DNA from: Actinoplanes missouriensis 431
GTDB lineage: Bacteria > Actinomycetota > Actinomycetes > Mycobacteriales > Micromonosporaceae
NCBI RefSeq assembly: GCF_000284295.1
Contig: NC_017093.1
Span: forward strand, 3,534,001-3,598,000
DNA length: 64,000 nucleotides
Direction: 5' to 3'
Shown here: piece after piece, positions 10,183 through 18,276 of the stretch
Position numbering within the stretch: position 1 is the first letter of the stretch
Layout of the letters: every line of letters starts with the position of its first letter
The notes under the pieces: generated by a model
The model's database searches: none
What the model was told of the DNA's origin: nothing
What the model saw: the letters and a program-made list of their open reading frames with translations, nothing else
Translations under genes and position numbers: made by a program

Positions 10183-10387
10183 ACGGACGTCACCGCGGCC
10201 TGGGCGCGCATCGACGGCTGGATGCGCGAGCACTCCCCGCGCAGCGCGGCGATGCTGCCCGGCCCGGCCTCACCCGACCGGATCCGGCGGTGTCACTGGG
10301 GTCGACGAGCTCTGGTGGAGCCTCGCCGACCAGACCGACCTCAACGGCCGCCCCCTGCGCCCGGTGCGGCCCCGCGCCGGATCGTGA
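10183..10387 (+). pseudogene. Possible remnant of an SMI1/KNR4-like gene
   Basis: One frame reads AWARIDGWMREHSPRSAAML, like the N-terminus of actinobacterial SMI1/KNR4-domain proteins. Near 10280 similarity moves to another frame, reading GVTGVDELWWSLADQTDLNG, like the following 'P.EL..SL...DG' segment. No frame spans both, nothing resembling the rest of the domain (usually more than 120 residues) remains, and no start with a ribosome site is present. I read it as a frameshifted, truncated relic. SMI1-family proteins often serve as toxin immunity proteins. The remaining gap sequence (10123-10182 and 10388-10429) shows nothing else. Confidence 0.35.
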
Positions 10388-10429
10388 GCTTCTCCAGGCG
10401 CCGGGCCCCGAAGCCCACGATCCCGCGAC

Positions 10430-11884
10430 TCACAGCGCTGCCAGGGCGGAGGCCGGGTCCTCGATCGCGTCGGCCACCACGCGCATGAAGCCCGCGGCGG
10501 TGCCCCCGTCGCACACGCGATGGTCAAAGACGAAGGACAACTGCGCGATCTTCCGTACGGTCAGAGCCCCGTCCACCACCCACGGCCGGTCGATGATCCG
10601 GCCCAGGCCGAGCATGGCCACCTGGGGGTGGTTGATGATCGGGGCGCTGCCGTCGACGCGGAACGCTCCGTAGTTGTTGAGGGTGAACGTTCCCGGCACG
10701 GTGGACTCGCCGCGGCGGGCACGGGCCGTCACGTCCCGGATCGCCGCGTCCAGCATGCTCGTGGTCATCGCCTGCGCGCCCGCGACCGCCGGGACGACCA
10801 GGCCCCGGTCGGACTGGACCGCGATCCCCAGGTTGATCTCGTCGAGTTCGACGATCTCCTGGCGTTCGGTGTCGAGGCGGGCGTTGAGCACGGGATACTT
10901 CCGCAGTCCGGCGACGACGAAGCGGGCCACGTAGGCGAGCAGGCCGGGTTCGGTGCGCTGCCGCAGCTCCCACAGGGGTGTGGCGTCGACGTCCACCCAG
11001 ACGGTCGCCTCGGGAATCTCGGCCCGGCTGCGGCTGAGCACCGCCGACGCCGCCTTGCGGAACCCGCTGAGCGGGATGCGCCGCTCACCCGCGACGGCCG
11101 AAATCGCAGCGACGGGAGCCGCAGCGACGGGAGCTGCAGTGACGGCGGCCGTAGTGACGGGAGCCGCGGCGACGGGGGCCGCGGCGACGGGCCGCCCGGC
11201 CGCTTCCACGTCCTGACGGGTGATCACACCCCCCGGCCCGGTGCCCCGCAGCGCGGACAGATCCACGCCGCTCTCCCGGGCCAGCCGCCGCACCAGCGGC
11301 GACGCCACCCGAGCCGGCCGCCCCGCCGCCACGACGGACCCGGACGCCACGACGGACGGGGACGCCACGACAGACGGGGACGACACGGGAGACGCGGACG
11401 CCACAGCAGACGGGGAAGGGGCGGAAGACACGGGCGAGCCGCCCGAAGCGGCAGGCCCGGCCGGCGACGTCCGCCCCTTCGGCCGCCGATGCCGGGTCGC
11501 CCCGGTGCCGGGCTTGGTCCCGTACCCGATGAGAACGTTGCCGGAACCGGCCCGCTCCTCCTCGCGATAGGCCTCGCCGGCCGCCGAAGCCGCCTCCGAA
11601 GCCAGCGCCGAAGCCACCGCCGAAGCCGCCTCCGAAGCCAGCGCTGAAGCCACCGCCGCCACCGTGATCAGCGGCTCACCGACGGCGAGCGTCGTGCCCT
11701 CGGCGGCGTGCCGGGTCGCGACCCGTCCGGCGTGCGGGGACGGCACCTCCACCATCGCCTTCGCGGTCTCCACCTCGACCACCGGCTGATCGACCTCGAT
11801 CACGTCGCCCTCGGCGACCAGCCAGCGCACGATCTCCGCCTCGGTCAGGCCTTCGCCCAGGTCGGGCAGGGTGAACGTGTTCAC
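10430..11884 (-). CDS. Dihydrolipoamide acyltransferase (E2) of branched-chain keto-acid dehydrogenase
   Basis: A 484-residue E2 core subunit. The start GTG 11884 overlaps the E1beta stop (GTGA). Residues 1-78 are a lipoyl domain with the modified lysine in VETAKAMVEV (about Lys42). An Ala/Ser/Val-rich linker with repeated ALASEAASA units follows, then a peripheral-subunit-binding domain (ASPLVRRLARESGVDL ... GPGGVITRQDVEA), a second Ala/Pro linker, and the acyltransferase domain with FDHRVCDGG containing the catalytic His and Asp. It transfers the acyl group to CoA. It is the last gene of the operon; no E3 gene is nearby, so a shared dihydrolipoamide dehydrogenase must be used. Confidence 0.94.
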   Translation of the reverse strand: MNTFTLPDLGEGLTEAEIVRWLVAEGDVIEVDQPVVEVETAKAMVEVPSPHAGRVATRHAAEGTTLAVGEPLITVAAVASALASEAASAVASALASEAASAAGEAYREEERAGSGNVLIGYGTKPGTGATRHRRPKGRTSPAGPAASGGSPVSSAPSPSAVASASPVSSPSVVASPSVVASGSVVAAGRPARVASPLVRRLARESGVDLSALRGTGPGGVITRQDVEAAGRPVAAAPVAAAPVTTAAVTAAPVAAAPVAAISAVAGERRIPLSGFRKAASAVLSRSRAEIPEATVWVDVDATPLWELRQRTEPGLLAYVARFVVAGLRKYPVLNARLDTERQEIVELDEINLGIAVQSDRGLVVPAVAGAQAMTTSMLDAAIRDVTARARRGESTVPGTFTLNNYGAFRVDGSAPIINHPQVAMLGLGRIIDRPWVVDGALTVRKIAQLSFVFDHRVCDGGTAAGFMRVVADAIEDPASALAAL

Positions 11885-12873
11885 GCGTACTCCCACTGCA
11901 GCTCGTCGACCGCGTCCAGGACGCGGTCCACGGACGGGAGGTGGACGTGTTCCAGCTTCGGCGGCGGGAACGGGATGTCGAAGCCGGTGACCCGCCGGAT
12001 CGGGGCGTGCAGCGAGTGGAAGCAGCGCTCGGTCACCCGGGCGACCACCTCGGACGACACGCTCGCGAACCCGGCCGCCTCGGCGATCACCACGGCCCGG
12101 CCGGTGGACCGGACCGCCTCGCACACGGTCTCGTCGTCGAACGGGACGATCGAACGCAGGTCCACCACCTGCAGGCTGCGGCCCTCCTGCGCGGCTGCCT
12201 CGGCGGCCTCCAGGGCGACCGGGACCGCCGGACCGTACGCGATGAGCGTGGCGTCGGTTCCCGGGCGGCGCACCACGGCCCGGCCGATCGGCGGCACCGC
12301 GGCGGTCAGGTCGGCCTCGGCGCGGGAGAAGTACAGCTTCTTCGGCTCCAGGAAGACGACCGGGTCGGGGGACTCGATGGCACGGCGCAACAGCCCGTAG
12401 GCGTCGGCCGGATCGGACGGCGCGACCACGTGCAGACCCGGCGTGTGCGCGTAGTACGCCTCCGACGAGTCACAGTGGTGCTCCACGCCGCCGATGCCGC
12501 CCGCGTACGGCACCCGGATCACGATCGGCACGCCGACCCGCCCGCGGGTCCGGTTGCGCATCTTCGCGGCATGGCTCACCAGCTGCTCGAACGCCGGATA
12601 GGCGAACGCGTCGAACTGCATCTCGACGACCGGGCGCATGCCGTTCATCGCCATCCCGATCGCCATCCCCAGGATCCCGGACTCGGCGAGCGGGGTGTCG
12701 AAACAGCGCTGCTCGCCGAACTCCGCGGTCAGCCCGTCGGTGATCCGGAAGACGCCGCCGAGCGGACCGACGTCCTCGCCGAACATCACCACCGTCTCGT
12801 CGGCGCGCATGGCGTCGCGCAGCGCCCGGTTCAGGGCGTTCGCCATGGTCAGTTTCTCCATGGTCGTGGTCAT
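11881..12873 (-). CDS. Branched-chain 2-oxo acid dehydrogenase E1 beta subunit
   Basis: A 330-residue subunit of the thiamine-diphosphate enzyme that decarboxylates 2-oxo acids from Val, Leu and Ile. Family hallmarks include MFGEDVGPLGGVFR (with the Glu that activates the cofactor), DTPLAESGILGMAIGMA, MQFDAFAYPAFEQLVSHAAK and HHCDSSEAYYAHTPGL, ending in a transketolase C-terminal domain. DSSEAYYAH is characteristic of branched-chain E1beta rather than pyruvate E1beta. The start overlaps the E1alpha stop (4 bases) and the stop overlaps the E2 start (4 bases), so the three subunits are translationally coupled. Confidence 0.94.
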   Translation of the reverse strand: MTTTMEKLTMANALNRALRDAMRADETVVMFGEDVGPLGGVFRITDGLTAEFGEQRCFDTPLAESGILGMAIGMAMNGMRPVVEMQFDAFAYPAFEQLVSHAAKMRNRTRGRVGVPIVIRVPYAGGIGGVEHHCDSSEAYYAHTPGLHVVAPSDPADAYGLLRRAIESPDPVVFLEPKKLYFSRAEADLTAAVPPIGRAVVRRPGTDATLIAYGPAVPVALEAAEAAAQEGRSLQVVDLRSIVPFDDETVCEAVRSTGRAVVIAEAAGFASVSSEVVARVTERCFHSLHAPIRRVTGFDIPFPPPKLEHVHLPSVDRVLDAVDELQWEYA

Positions 12874-13964
12874 GACGGTACCTCCTCACGGGACAGTTCA
12901 TCGGCGACCATGGCCTGCTGTTCGAGCAGCTGGGGGGTGGGTTCGGCATAGACGTGCGTGAACAGATCCCGGTAGTCGGCGACCGTCTCCGCGTTCAATC
13001 CGGCGCGCATCCGCTCGGCCAGATCCTCGGCCCGCGCCGCGACCACGGCCCGCTCCGCCTCATCGATCAAACCCCGATCATGGAGGTACGTGGCGAGCCG
13101 GGCGATCGGATCGCGGCTCAGCCACGGGGTCACCTCGTCGTCGGAGCGGTACCGGCCCGGATCGTCGGCGTTGGTGTGCGCCTGCACCCGGTAGGTGTGC
13201 GCCTCCACGAGCTGCGGGCCCTCCCCGGCCCGGGCGCGCTCCACGGCCGTGCCGAGCACCCGCAACAGCGCTGCCACGTCGTTCCCGTCGACACGGTGGC
13301 CGGGAACCCCGTACCCGATGCCCTTGTGCGCCAGCGACGGCGCGGCAGTCTGCCGCGACAACGGCACGGAGATCGCGTATTCGTTGTTCTGGATGAAGAA
13401 CACCACCGGGGTACGGAAGACCGCGGCGAAGTTCAGCGCCTCGTGGAAGTCGCCCTCGCTTGTCGCGCCGTCGCCGCAGAGCGCCATCACGACGGTCGGC
13501 TCACCGCGCAGCCGGGCCGCGTGCGCCACCCCGACCGCGTGCAGCAGATGGGTGGCGAGCGGCGTGGCCTGCGGCGCGACCCGGGTGGCGAGCGGGTCGT
13601 AACCGCTGTGCCAGTCGCCGCGCAGCAGCGTCAGCGTCTGCACCGGGTCGACGCCGCGCGCCACGATCGCCGCGCTGTCCCGATAGGTCGGGAACAGCCA
13701 GTCGCCGTCGCCGAGAACCTGAACACAGGCGACCTGGCAGGCCTCCTGACCGTGCGAAGAGGGGTAGACCGCGAGGCGGCCCTGCCGGACCAGGGCGTTC
13801 GCCTGGTCGTTGAAGCGGCGGGCGGCGATCAGCGCGGCGTACGCGTGGACGAGTGCCTGGGGTTCGGGCATGTCGAGGCCGACGTGCGGAACGGGGTGGC
13901 CGTCCGGGTCGATGAGCGTCACCGGCTCCGTGGACGGCAGCAGGTGGGCTGCGTCACGTGTCAT
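12870..13964 (-). CDS. Branched-chain 2-oxo acid dehydrogenase E1 alpha subunit
   Basis: A 364-residue E1alpha subunit. The thiamine-diphosphate-binding motif is GDGATSEGDFHEALNFA, followed by FFIQNNEYAISVP; QANALVRQGRLAVYPSSHGQEA and the phosphorylation-loop-like HTNADDPGRYR fit the branched-chain type. The start at ATG 13964 (MTRDAAHLLP) is chosen; upstream extension to 14000 would enter the divergent promoter. First gene of the operon, divergent from an Lrp-family regulator, which matches the known bkdR-bkdABC arrangement. The operon supplies branched acyl-CoA starters for fatty acids and polyketides. Confidence 0.92.
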   Translation of the reverse strand: MTRDAAHLLPSTEPVTLIDPDGHPVPHVGLDMPEPQALVHAYAALIAARRFNDQANALVRQGRLAVYPSSHGQEACQVACVQVLGDGDWLFPTYRDSAAIVARGVDPVQTLTLLRGDWHSGYDPLATRVAPQATPLATHLLHAVGVAHAARLRGEPTVVMALCGDGATSEGDFHEALNFAAVFRTPVVFFIQNNEYAISVPLSRQTAAPSLAHKGIGYGVPGHRVDGNDVAALLRVLGTAVERARAGEGPQLVEAHTYRVQAHTNADDPGRYRSDDEVTPWLSRDPIARLATYLHDRGLIDEAERAVVAARAEDLAERMRAGLNAETVADYRDLFTHVYAEPTPQLLEQQAMVADELSREEVPS

Positions 13965-14103
13965 GCACGGATTCTGATTTGGCAGCCAATTGAACACCAT
14001 ACCCCCGGCAAACTCGAGATATTGTTTAAATCAGGGGGGTTCCCCACGTCCAATCGTCCAAGATCTGGCGGGCTGTGTGCCGGCCGGCGAGACAGGTGGC
14101 ACC
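13965..14103. promoter_or_regulatory. Divergent control region of the keto-acid dehydrogenase operon and Lrp regulator
   Basis: A 139-base region with an AT-rich stretch unusual for this genome (13975-14035, including CCAATTG and GATATTGTTTAAATC). Lrp/AsnC proteins bind degenerate AT-rich sites, so this is the likely binding region for the regulator encoded at 14104. Promoter boxes for each direction cannot be assigned with certainty. Confidence 0.6.
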
Positions 14104-14538
14104 GTGCTCGACGACACCGATCGGCGCATCCTCGCGGAACTCGCGCGGGATGGGCGGATGTCCATGCGTACCCTCGCCGAAACCCTGCACATCTCCCGCG
14201 CCAACGCGTACGCCCGCGTCGCCCGTCTCCAGCAGGACGGCGTGATCCGCGGCTTCCACGCCGACGTCGATCCGGTCGCGGCCGGTCTGACCACTGCCGC
14301 CTACGTGACGCTCAACCTGCAGCAGGCCAACTGGCGGGAGGTGCTCGCCCGGCTGCGCACGCTGCCCGGCGTGGTGCACATCGGACTGGTCGGCGGCGAC
14401 TTCGATGTGATCCTGCTGGTCCGCGTGGCGGACAACACCGAGCTGCGGCACCTGGTGCTCGACGAGATCCAGGGGATGCAGGGTGTGGTCAGCACGCGGA
14501 CGCTGCTGCTGTTCGAGGAGTCGGTGCCGGGCGGGTAA
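14104..14538 (+). CDS. Lrp/AsnC-family transcriptional regulator (BkdR-like)
   Basis: A 144-residue regulator. The GTG at 14104 gives VLDDTDRRILAEL, the usual Lrp start; longer in-frame sequence upstream (SRPIVQDL...) is unlike the family. The N-terminal winged helix (AETLHISRANAYARVARLQ) is followed by an RAM/AsnC ligand domain (VYVTLNL-like strand, HIGLVGGDFDVILLVR, GVVSTRTLLLF). It should form octamer-type assemblies that sense amino acids or keto acids and control the divergent dehydrogenase operon. A long perfect hairpin element lies just downstream. Confidence 0.92.
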   Translation: MLDDTDRRILAELARDGRMSMRTLAETLHISRANAYARVARLQQDGVIRGFHADVDPVAAGLTTAAYVTLNLQQANWREVLARLRTLPGVVHIGLVGGDFDVILLVRVADNTELRHLVLDEIQGMQGVVSTRTLLLFEESVPGG

Positions 14539-14542
14539 CGCG

Positions 14543-14677
14543 GCTGGTCGTCAGTGTCGTCCGGGAGTGGGCGGGGGAGCAGTGAGAGCCAGCTCGGTTC
14601 GTCCAGCTGGTCGTCAGTGTCGTCGGGCGTCGTTTCCCGTGCACTCAGCACCAGCCGGACCGGCTGGTGCTGAGTGC
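14543..14677. repeat. Structured repeat element, copy 1: two 19-bp direct repeats plus 37-bp perfect hairpin
   Basis: GCTGGTCGTCAGTGTCGTC occurs at 14543-14561 and again at 14606-14624. Sixteen bases after the second copy begins a palindrome with 18-bp arms around a single A (14641-14658, 14660-14677). The same design (TCAGTGTCGTC, 17-base gap, 18-bp arms, central A) occurs at 58617-58681 with three compensating pair changes. It sits between convergent genes, where it may terminate transcription, but the conserved leader and lack of a T tract suggest more than that. A second weaker inverted repeat, ATCTCGGC (14688-14695) with GCCGAGAT (14725-14732), follows. Confidence 0.85.
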
Positions 14678-14771
14678 TGGCCGGCGGATCTCGGCGGATG
14701 ATGGTCGTGTCGTGGGCACGGTCTGCCGAGATTGGCGGCAGGCGGCAGGCGGGGAGCGCGCCGGCACCCCT

Positions 14772-16163
14772 TCACACGGCCATCACCGGCGGGAACGGCT
14801 CCCGGCTCGGCCGCGCCTCGTACTCCCTCCACGCATCCGCCAGCCGCCGCACCGCCTCCCCCAGCTCCTCCTCCGAAGCCATGAACTGCACCCGCAACCG
14901 ATCCCCGCTGCCACCCCCGGCGTCCAGCCCGGCCCCCGGCAGCACCGCCACCCCGTGCCGCAGCGCCACCTGCGTGAACGACCCGCCGTCCCCGGACGGC
15001 AGCCGCACCCACAGCGTCTGCCCGCCGGGCACCGCCGGAGCCTCCCACGACGGCAGCAGCCGCCCCAGCTCTGACCGCAAATGATCGTGCTGGGCCTTCC
15101 GCCGCACCGCCGACCGTGCCACCAGCGCGTCCAAGGTCGGGAGCAGGGCGGCTGCCGCGAGTTGCGCGGGGACGTTTCCGCCCAGATCCATCACGGTACG
15201 CATCCGGGCGAGCCGCGCCACCATCCCGGCGGAGGCGCGCACCCAGCCGACCCGCAGGCCGCCCCAGACCACTTTGCTCAGCGACCCGATGGTGATCACG
15301 TCCGCGGAGTGAACCGCCATCGGCGGCGGCACGGCAGCCCCGGGGAAGCCGAGGTCGCACAGCACCTCGTCGTCGATGAGGGGGACACCGGCCGCCGACG
15401 CCGACAGCGCCGCCCGCCGCCGCAGAGGCTCCGGCACCACCTCGCCGGTCGGGTTGTGGAACGCGGTGATCCCGTAGACGGCGGCGAGCCCGGCCGGCCC
15501 GCTGGTCACCGGCACCGCTCCCTCGGCCCGGAACGCCTCCAGGGCCCCGAAGTACGTCGGCGCCTGCACCAGGACCCGGTCCCCGGGCCGGACCAGGGTG
15601 CGGGCCAGCAGTGTGAGCGCCTGCTGACCGCCGGTGGTGACCAGGACCTGATCCGGCTCGGTCGGCAGCCCGCGTGATCGGTAGCGGTCGGCGATGGCCG
15701 TGCGCAGCGCGGGATGTCCCATCGGGTGGTACCCGATGTCGCCGGCGATCCCGGCCAGGTCGGGGAGGATCCGGGCGTACGCGTCGACGAGTTCCGGCGG
15801 TGGCGCGTCCGGTGCGGCACAGGCCAGCATGATCACGCCGTCGCGGGGTTCGAGCAGGTGCAGGAAGCCGGGCGCCTCGGTGGTCGGTTTCGGTGTGCCG
15901 GAGTCCGGGCCGGCGACCCGGGTGCCGCTGCCCTGCCGGCGCACGATCCGGCCCTCGGCGGCGAGCAGGTCGTACGCGGCGACGACCGTGCTGCGGCCGA
16001 CCGACAGCGCGGTGGCGAGGACCCGGTCCGGTGGCAGCAGCGTGCCCGGCGGCAGCTCACCGTCGTCGATCAGGGAGCGGATCCGCGCGGCGAGCAGCAG
16101 GTACAGCGCGCCGCGCCCGGACGACCACCGCCCGAGACGCTCGACCAACCCGATTGGCTCCAT
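14772..16163 (-). CDS. MocR/PdxR-type regulator (GntR helix-turn-helix plus aminotransferase-like domain)
   Basis: A 463-residue chimeric regulator. The GntR winged helix occupies residues 10-80 (ARIRSLIDDGELPPGTLLPPDRVLATALSVGRSTVVAAYDLL); a linker leads to a fold-type-I aminotransferase-like domain (about 115-460) with the PLP-lysine region ITIGSLSKVVWGGLRVGW. MocR proteins use PLP or an aminotransferase product as effector. The start ATG 16163 is preceded by TTG 16169, which is less likely. It is divergent from an aminotransferase gene with direct repeats between them (16153-16191), the usual MocR target layout, so it probably controls that gene and itself. Confidence 0.92.
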   Translation of the reverse strand: MEPIGLVERLGRWSSGRGALYLLLAARIRSLIDDGELPPGTLLPPDRVLATALSVGRSTVVAAYDLLAAEGRIVRRQGSGTRVAGPDSGTPKPTTEAPGFLHLLEPRDGVIMLACAAPDAPPPELVDAYARILPDLAGIAGDIGYHPMGHPALRTAIADRYRSRGLPTEPDQVLVTTGGQQALTLLARTLVRPGDRVLVQAPTYFGALEAFRAEGAVPVTSGPAGLAAVYGITAFHNPTGEVVPEPLRRRAALSASAAGVPLIDDEVLCDLGFPGAAVPPPMAVHSADVITIGSLSKVVWGGLRVGWVRASAGMVARLARMRTVMDLGGNVPAQLAAAALLPTLDALVARSAVRRKAQHDHLRSELGRLLPSWEAPAVPGGQTLWVRLPSGDGGSFTQVALRHGVAVLPGAGLDAGGGSGDRLRVQFMASEEELGEAVRRLADAWREYEARPSREPFPPVMAV

Positions 16164-16191
16164 CAGCAAACCAATCTAGCGGCATTGGCTC
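16153..16191. promoter_or_regulatory. MocR-type operator: direct repeats of ATTGGCTC with one inverted half-site
   Basis: ATTGGCTC at 16153-16160 and again at 16184-16191 (31 bp apart, three helical turns), with an inverted CCAAT at 16171-16175. It overlaps the MocR start and precedes the aminotransferase start. Two direct repeats plus an inverted site is typical of known PdxR/GabR operators; assignment here is inferred. Confidence 0.5.
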
Positions 16192-16218
16192 TGCCGGGGA
16201 ACGGCCCGCGCGCCCACG

Positions 16219-17298
16219 ATGAAGGACATGACCGTCTTCGCTGCCAGCCCGATGACCTCGCTGATCGACGACCACGCCCGCTACGACCTGGCCGAGAGCA
16301 CCTGCCCGCCGGTCAGTGTCGGTCAGCTCGCCGGCCCGGAGGAGCTCGCCGCGGTGCCCCTGGGATACGGCACCACGCGCGGTGACGCCCGGCTGCGTGA
16401 GCTGATCGCCGCGGAATCCGCCGTGACTCCGGATCAGGTGCTCGTGACCGCCGGCGCGGTCGACGGGATGTTCCTGCTCGCCCAGGCCCTGATCCGGCCC
16501 GGCGACGAGGTGGTCCTGGTCACGCCCTGTTTCCCGCCCGCGCGGGCGGTCCCGGAGGCGCTCGGCGCGGACATCCGGGTCGTGCGGGCGTCCTTCGACG
16601 AGGGGTACCGGCTGCCGCTCCCGGGTATGGCGGCGGCGCTCGGACCCCGTACGAGATTGGTGTCTCTGGCTTCTCCGCAGAATCCGTCGGGGGTGAATCT
16701 GACCCCGGGGGAGCTGCGGGACCTGGTCGGCGTGGTGCGGGAACGCGCACCTCAGGCGGTGATCCTGGTCGATGAGACGTATCGTTTCTCGACCTACGGG
16801 GACGCGAGCGTCCCGCCGCCGGCCGGGCCGGGGATCGTCACGTGCGGCTCGGTCTCGAAGGCGCACGGCGCGCCCGGCCTGCGCGTCGGCTGGCTCACCG
16901 TGACCGATCCTGATCTGTACGAGCGGTTGCGTGACGCCAAGTTCCACACCGCGATCGCGTGTTCCGGTGTGGACGAGTTCCTGGCGGCCCGCGTGCTCTC
17001 CCGGGCCGGTGAGATCCTCGCGCCGAGGGCGAAGTTCCTGGCCGGGCAGCTGGCGGCGCTGCGCGAGTGGGCCGCCGCGAACGGGGTCGCGATGGTGGAG
17101 CCGGACGGTGGCCCGCTGTGCTGCCTCAAGGTCCAGGATCGGAGCTTCTACCAGCGACTTCACGACCTCGAGGTACGCGTCGCGCCGGGCTCCTGGTTCG
17201 GCGAGGAGGACAGTGTGTTCCGGCTCGGGTTCGGGCACCTGTCCGCGGACGACTTCAGCGCCGCTCTCGACCGTCTGAGCCGGGCGCTGCGGCCTTGA
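16219..17298 (+). CDS. PLP-dependent class I/II aminotransferase
   Basis: A 359-residue fold-type-I aminotransferase. Features: YGTTRGDARLRELIA, the cofactor-ring segment TAGAVDGMFLLAQ, ASPQNPSG (Asn binding), DETYRFST (Asp-Tyr) and the Schiff-base lysine in CGSVSKAHGAPGLRVGW; a late Arg in FRLGFG binds the substrate carboxylate. Start at 16219 or the in-frame ATG 16228 (MTVFAASP); no convincing ribosome site precedes either, so a leaderless message is possible. The amino donor is unknown. It is divergent from the MocR regulator, which likely responds to its substrate. The 3-prime end overlaps the convergent WYL gene by 44 bases. Confidence 0.9.
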   Translation: MKDMTVFAASPMTSLIDDHARYDLAESTCPPVSVGQLAGPEELAAVPLGYGTTRGDARLRELIAAESAVTPDQVLVTAGAVDGMFLLAQALIRPGDEVVLVTPCFPPARAVPEALGADIRVVRASFDEGYRLPLPGMAAALGPRTRLVSLASPQNPSGVNLTPGELRDLVGVVRERAPQAVILVDETYRFSTYGDASVPPPAGPGIVTCGSVSKAHGAPGLRVGWLTVTDPDLYERLRDAKFHTAIACSGVDEFLAARVLSRAGEILAPRAKFLAGQLAALREWAAANGVAMVEPDGGPLCCLKVQDRSFYQRLHDLEVRVAPGSWFGEEDSVFRLGFGHLSADDFSAALDRLSRALRP

Positions 17299-18223
17299 CG
17301 CCGTAGAGCGTCACCAGCTCCGCGCCGATGCGGGACAGCTCCGCCCGTACCGGATCGGGGTCCTCCACCTCGACGATCGCGCCCCACCCGGAGAGCGTGC
17401 GCGCGATGTCGCGGGGCGTGGGCGCGCCGACCCGGGCCCGCACCCGGCCGTCGGGGAGCACCTCGCCCGGATGGCAGTGCAGCCCGAAATGGTCCTGCAG
17501 CACCCAGAGGAAGCGCTCCGGGATCAGCACCGTGGCCCAGGTGCGCGAGCGGCGTTCCTCGATCGCGCCGACCACCTCGGTCCACGCCTCGTCCAGGGCG
17601 AAGTCGCCGGGACGCTCGAACGACCGATCGAGAACCGTGAGATCGCTGATCCGGTCCACCCGGAAGGTGCGCCGCCCCCGGTCGGTCCCGGCCAGCAGGT
17701 ACCAGACGCCGTCCTTGTCGATCACGCCCCACGGGTCGGCCTCGCGCGTCGCGTCCCGGTAGCCGAACCGGATCGCCCGGCGGCGCACCACCGTCTCCTG
17801 CAGGATCCGCACGTCGCCGGGGACGTCCCGCTCGCGCTCGCCCCAGCCGGCCGGATCCCGCAGCGTCGCGTCGGTGGCCGCCCGGGCCTCGTCCCGGTAC
17901 GTCGCGGGCAGCGCCCGCAGCAGCTTGCGCAGCGCGGCCTTGAGCTCGCCGGATGCATCCGCGGCAGGGCCGGCGAGCAGGAACAACGCGCGCGCCTCGG
18001 GGGCGGACAGGCCGCTCAGGTCGGTGCGCGCGCCACCGATGAGCTGCCAGCCGCCGTGTCGGCCGGGCTGCGGATAGACCGGGATGCCGGCCGCCGACAG
18101 CGCCTCCAGATCCCGCCGCGCGGTGGCGACCGAGACCTCCAATTCGGCTGCCAGCTCGGCGGCGGTGATCCGGCCACGTGCCTGCATCAGCAGGAGGGCG
18201 GCTACGAGGCGGTCGGCGCGCAT
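17255..18223 (-). CDS. WYL-domain transcriptional regulator (YafY/DeoR-type)
   Basis: A 322-residue regulator. Residues 1-60 are an HTH_11/DeoR-type helix-turn-helix (MQARGRITAAELAAELEVSVATARRDLEAL) followed by GIPVYPQPGRHGGWQL. The WYL domain contains RAIRFGYRDATREADPWGVIDKDGVWYLLA and RTFRVDRI; the C-terminal WCX segment follows. WYL proteins sense nucleic-acid or small ligands. The start ATG 18223 is chosen over longer frames crossing a strong inverted repeat (18234-18258). The gene is divergent from a VOC-family gene, its likely target. Confidence 0.92.
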   Translation of the reverse strand: MRADRLVAALLLMQARGRITAAELAAELEVSVATARRDLEALSAAGIPVYPQPGRHGGWQLIGGARTDLSGLSAPEARALFLLAGPAADASGELKAALRKLLRALPATYRDEARAATDATLRDPAGWGERERDVPGDVRILQETVVRRRAIRFGYRDATREADPWGVIDKDGVWYLLAGTDRGRRTFRVDRISDLTVLDRSFERPGDFALDEAWTEVVGAIEERRSRTWATVLIPERFLWVLQDHFGLHCHPGEVLPDGRVRARVGAPTPRDIARTLSGWGAIVEVEDPDPVRAELSRIGAELVTLYGVKAAAPGSDGRERR

Positions 18224-18233
18224 CGTCCGAGAA

Positions 18234-18258
18234 TAAGTGCTCAGAAGGTGAGCACTTA
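18234..18258. promoter_or_regulatory. Perfect 10-bp inverted repeat between WYL regulator and VOC gene
   Basis: TAAGTGCTCA, five bases (GAAGG), TGAGCACTTA. It begins 11 bases before the regulator start and ends 18 bases before the VOC start, so binding would control both directions. Probable operator of the WYL regulator. Confidence 0.7.
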
Positions 18259-18276
18259 AGTCGGCAGGATGAGGGC

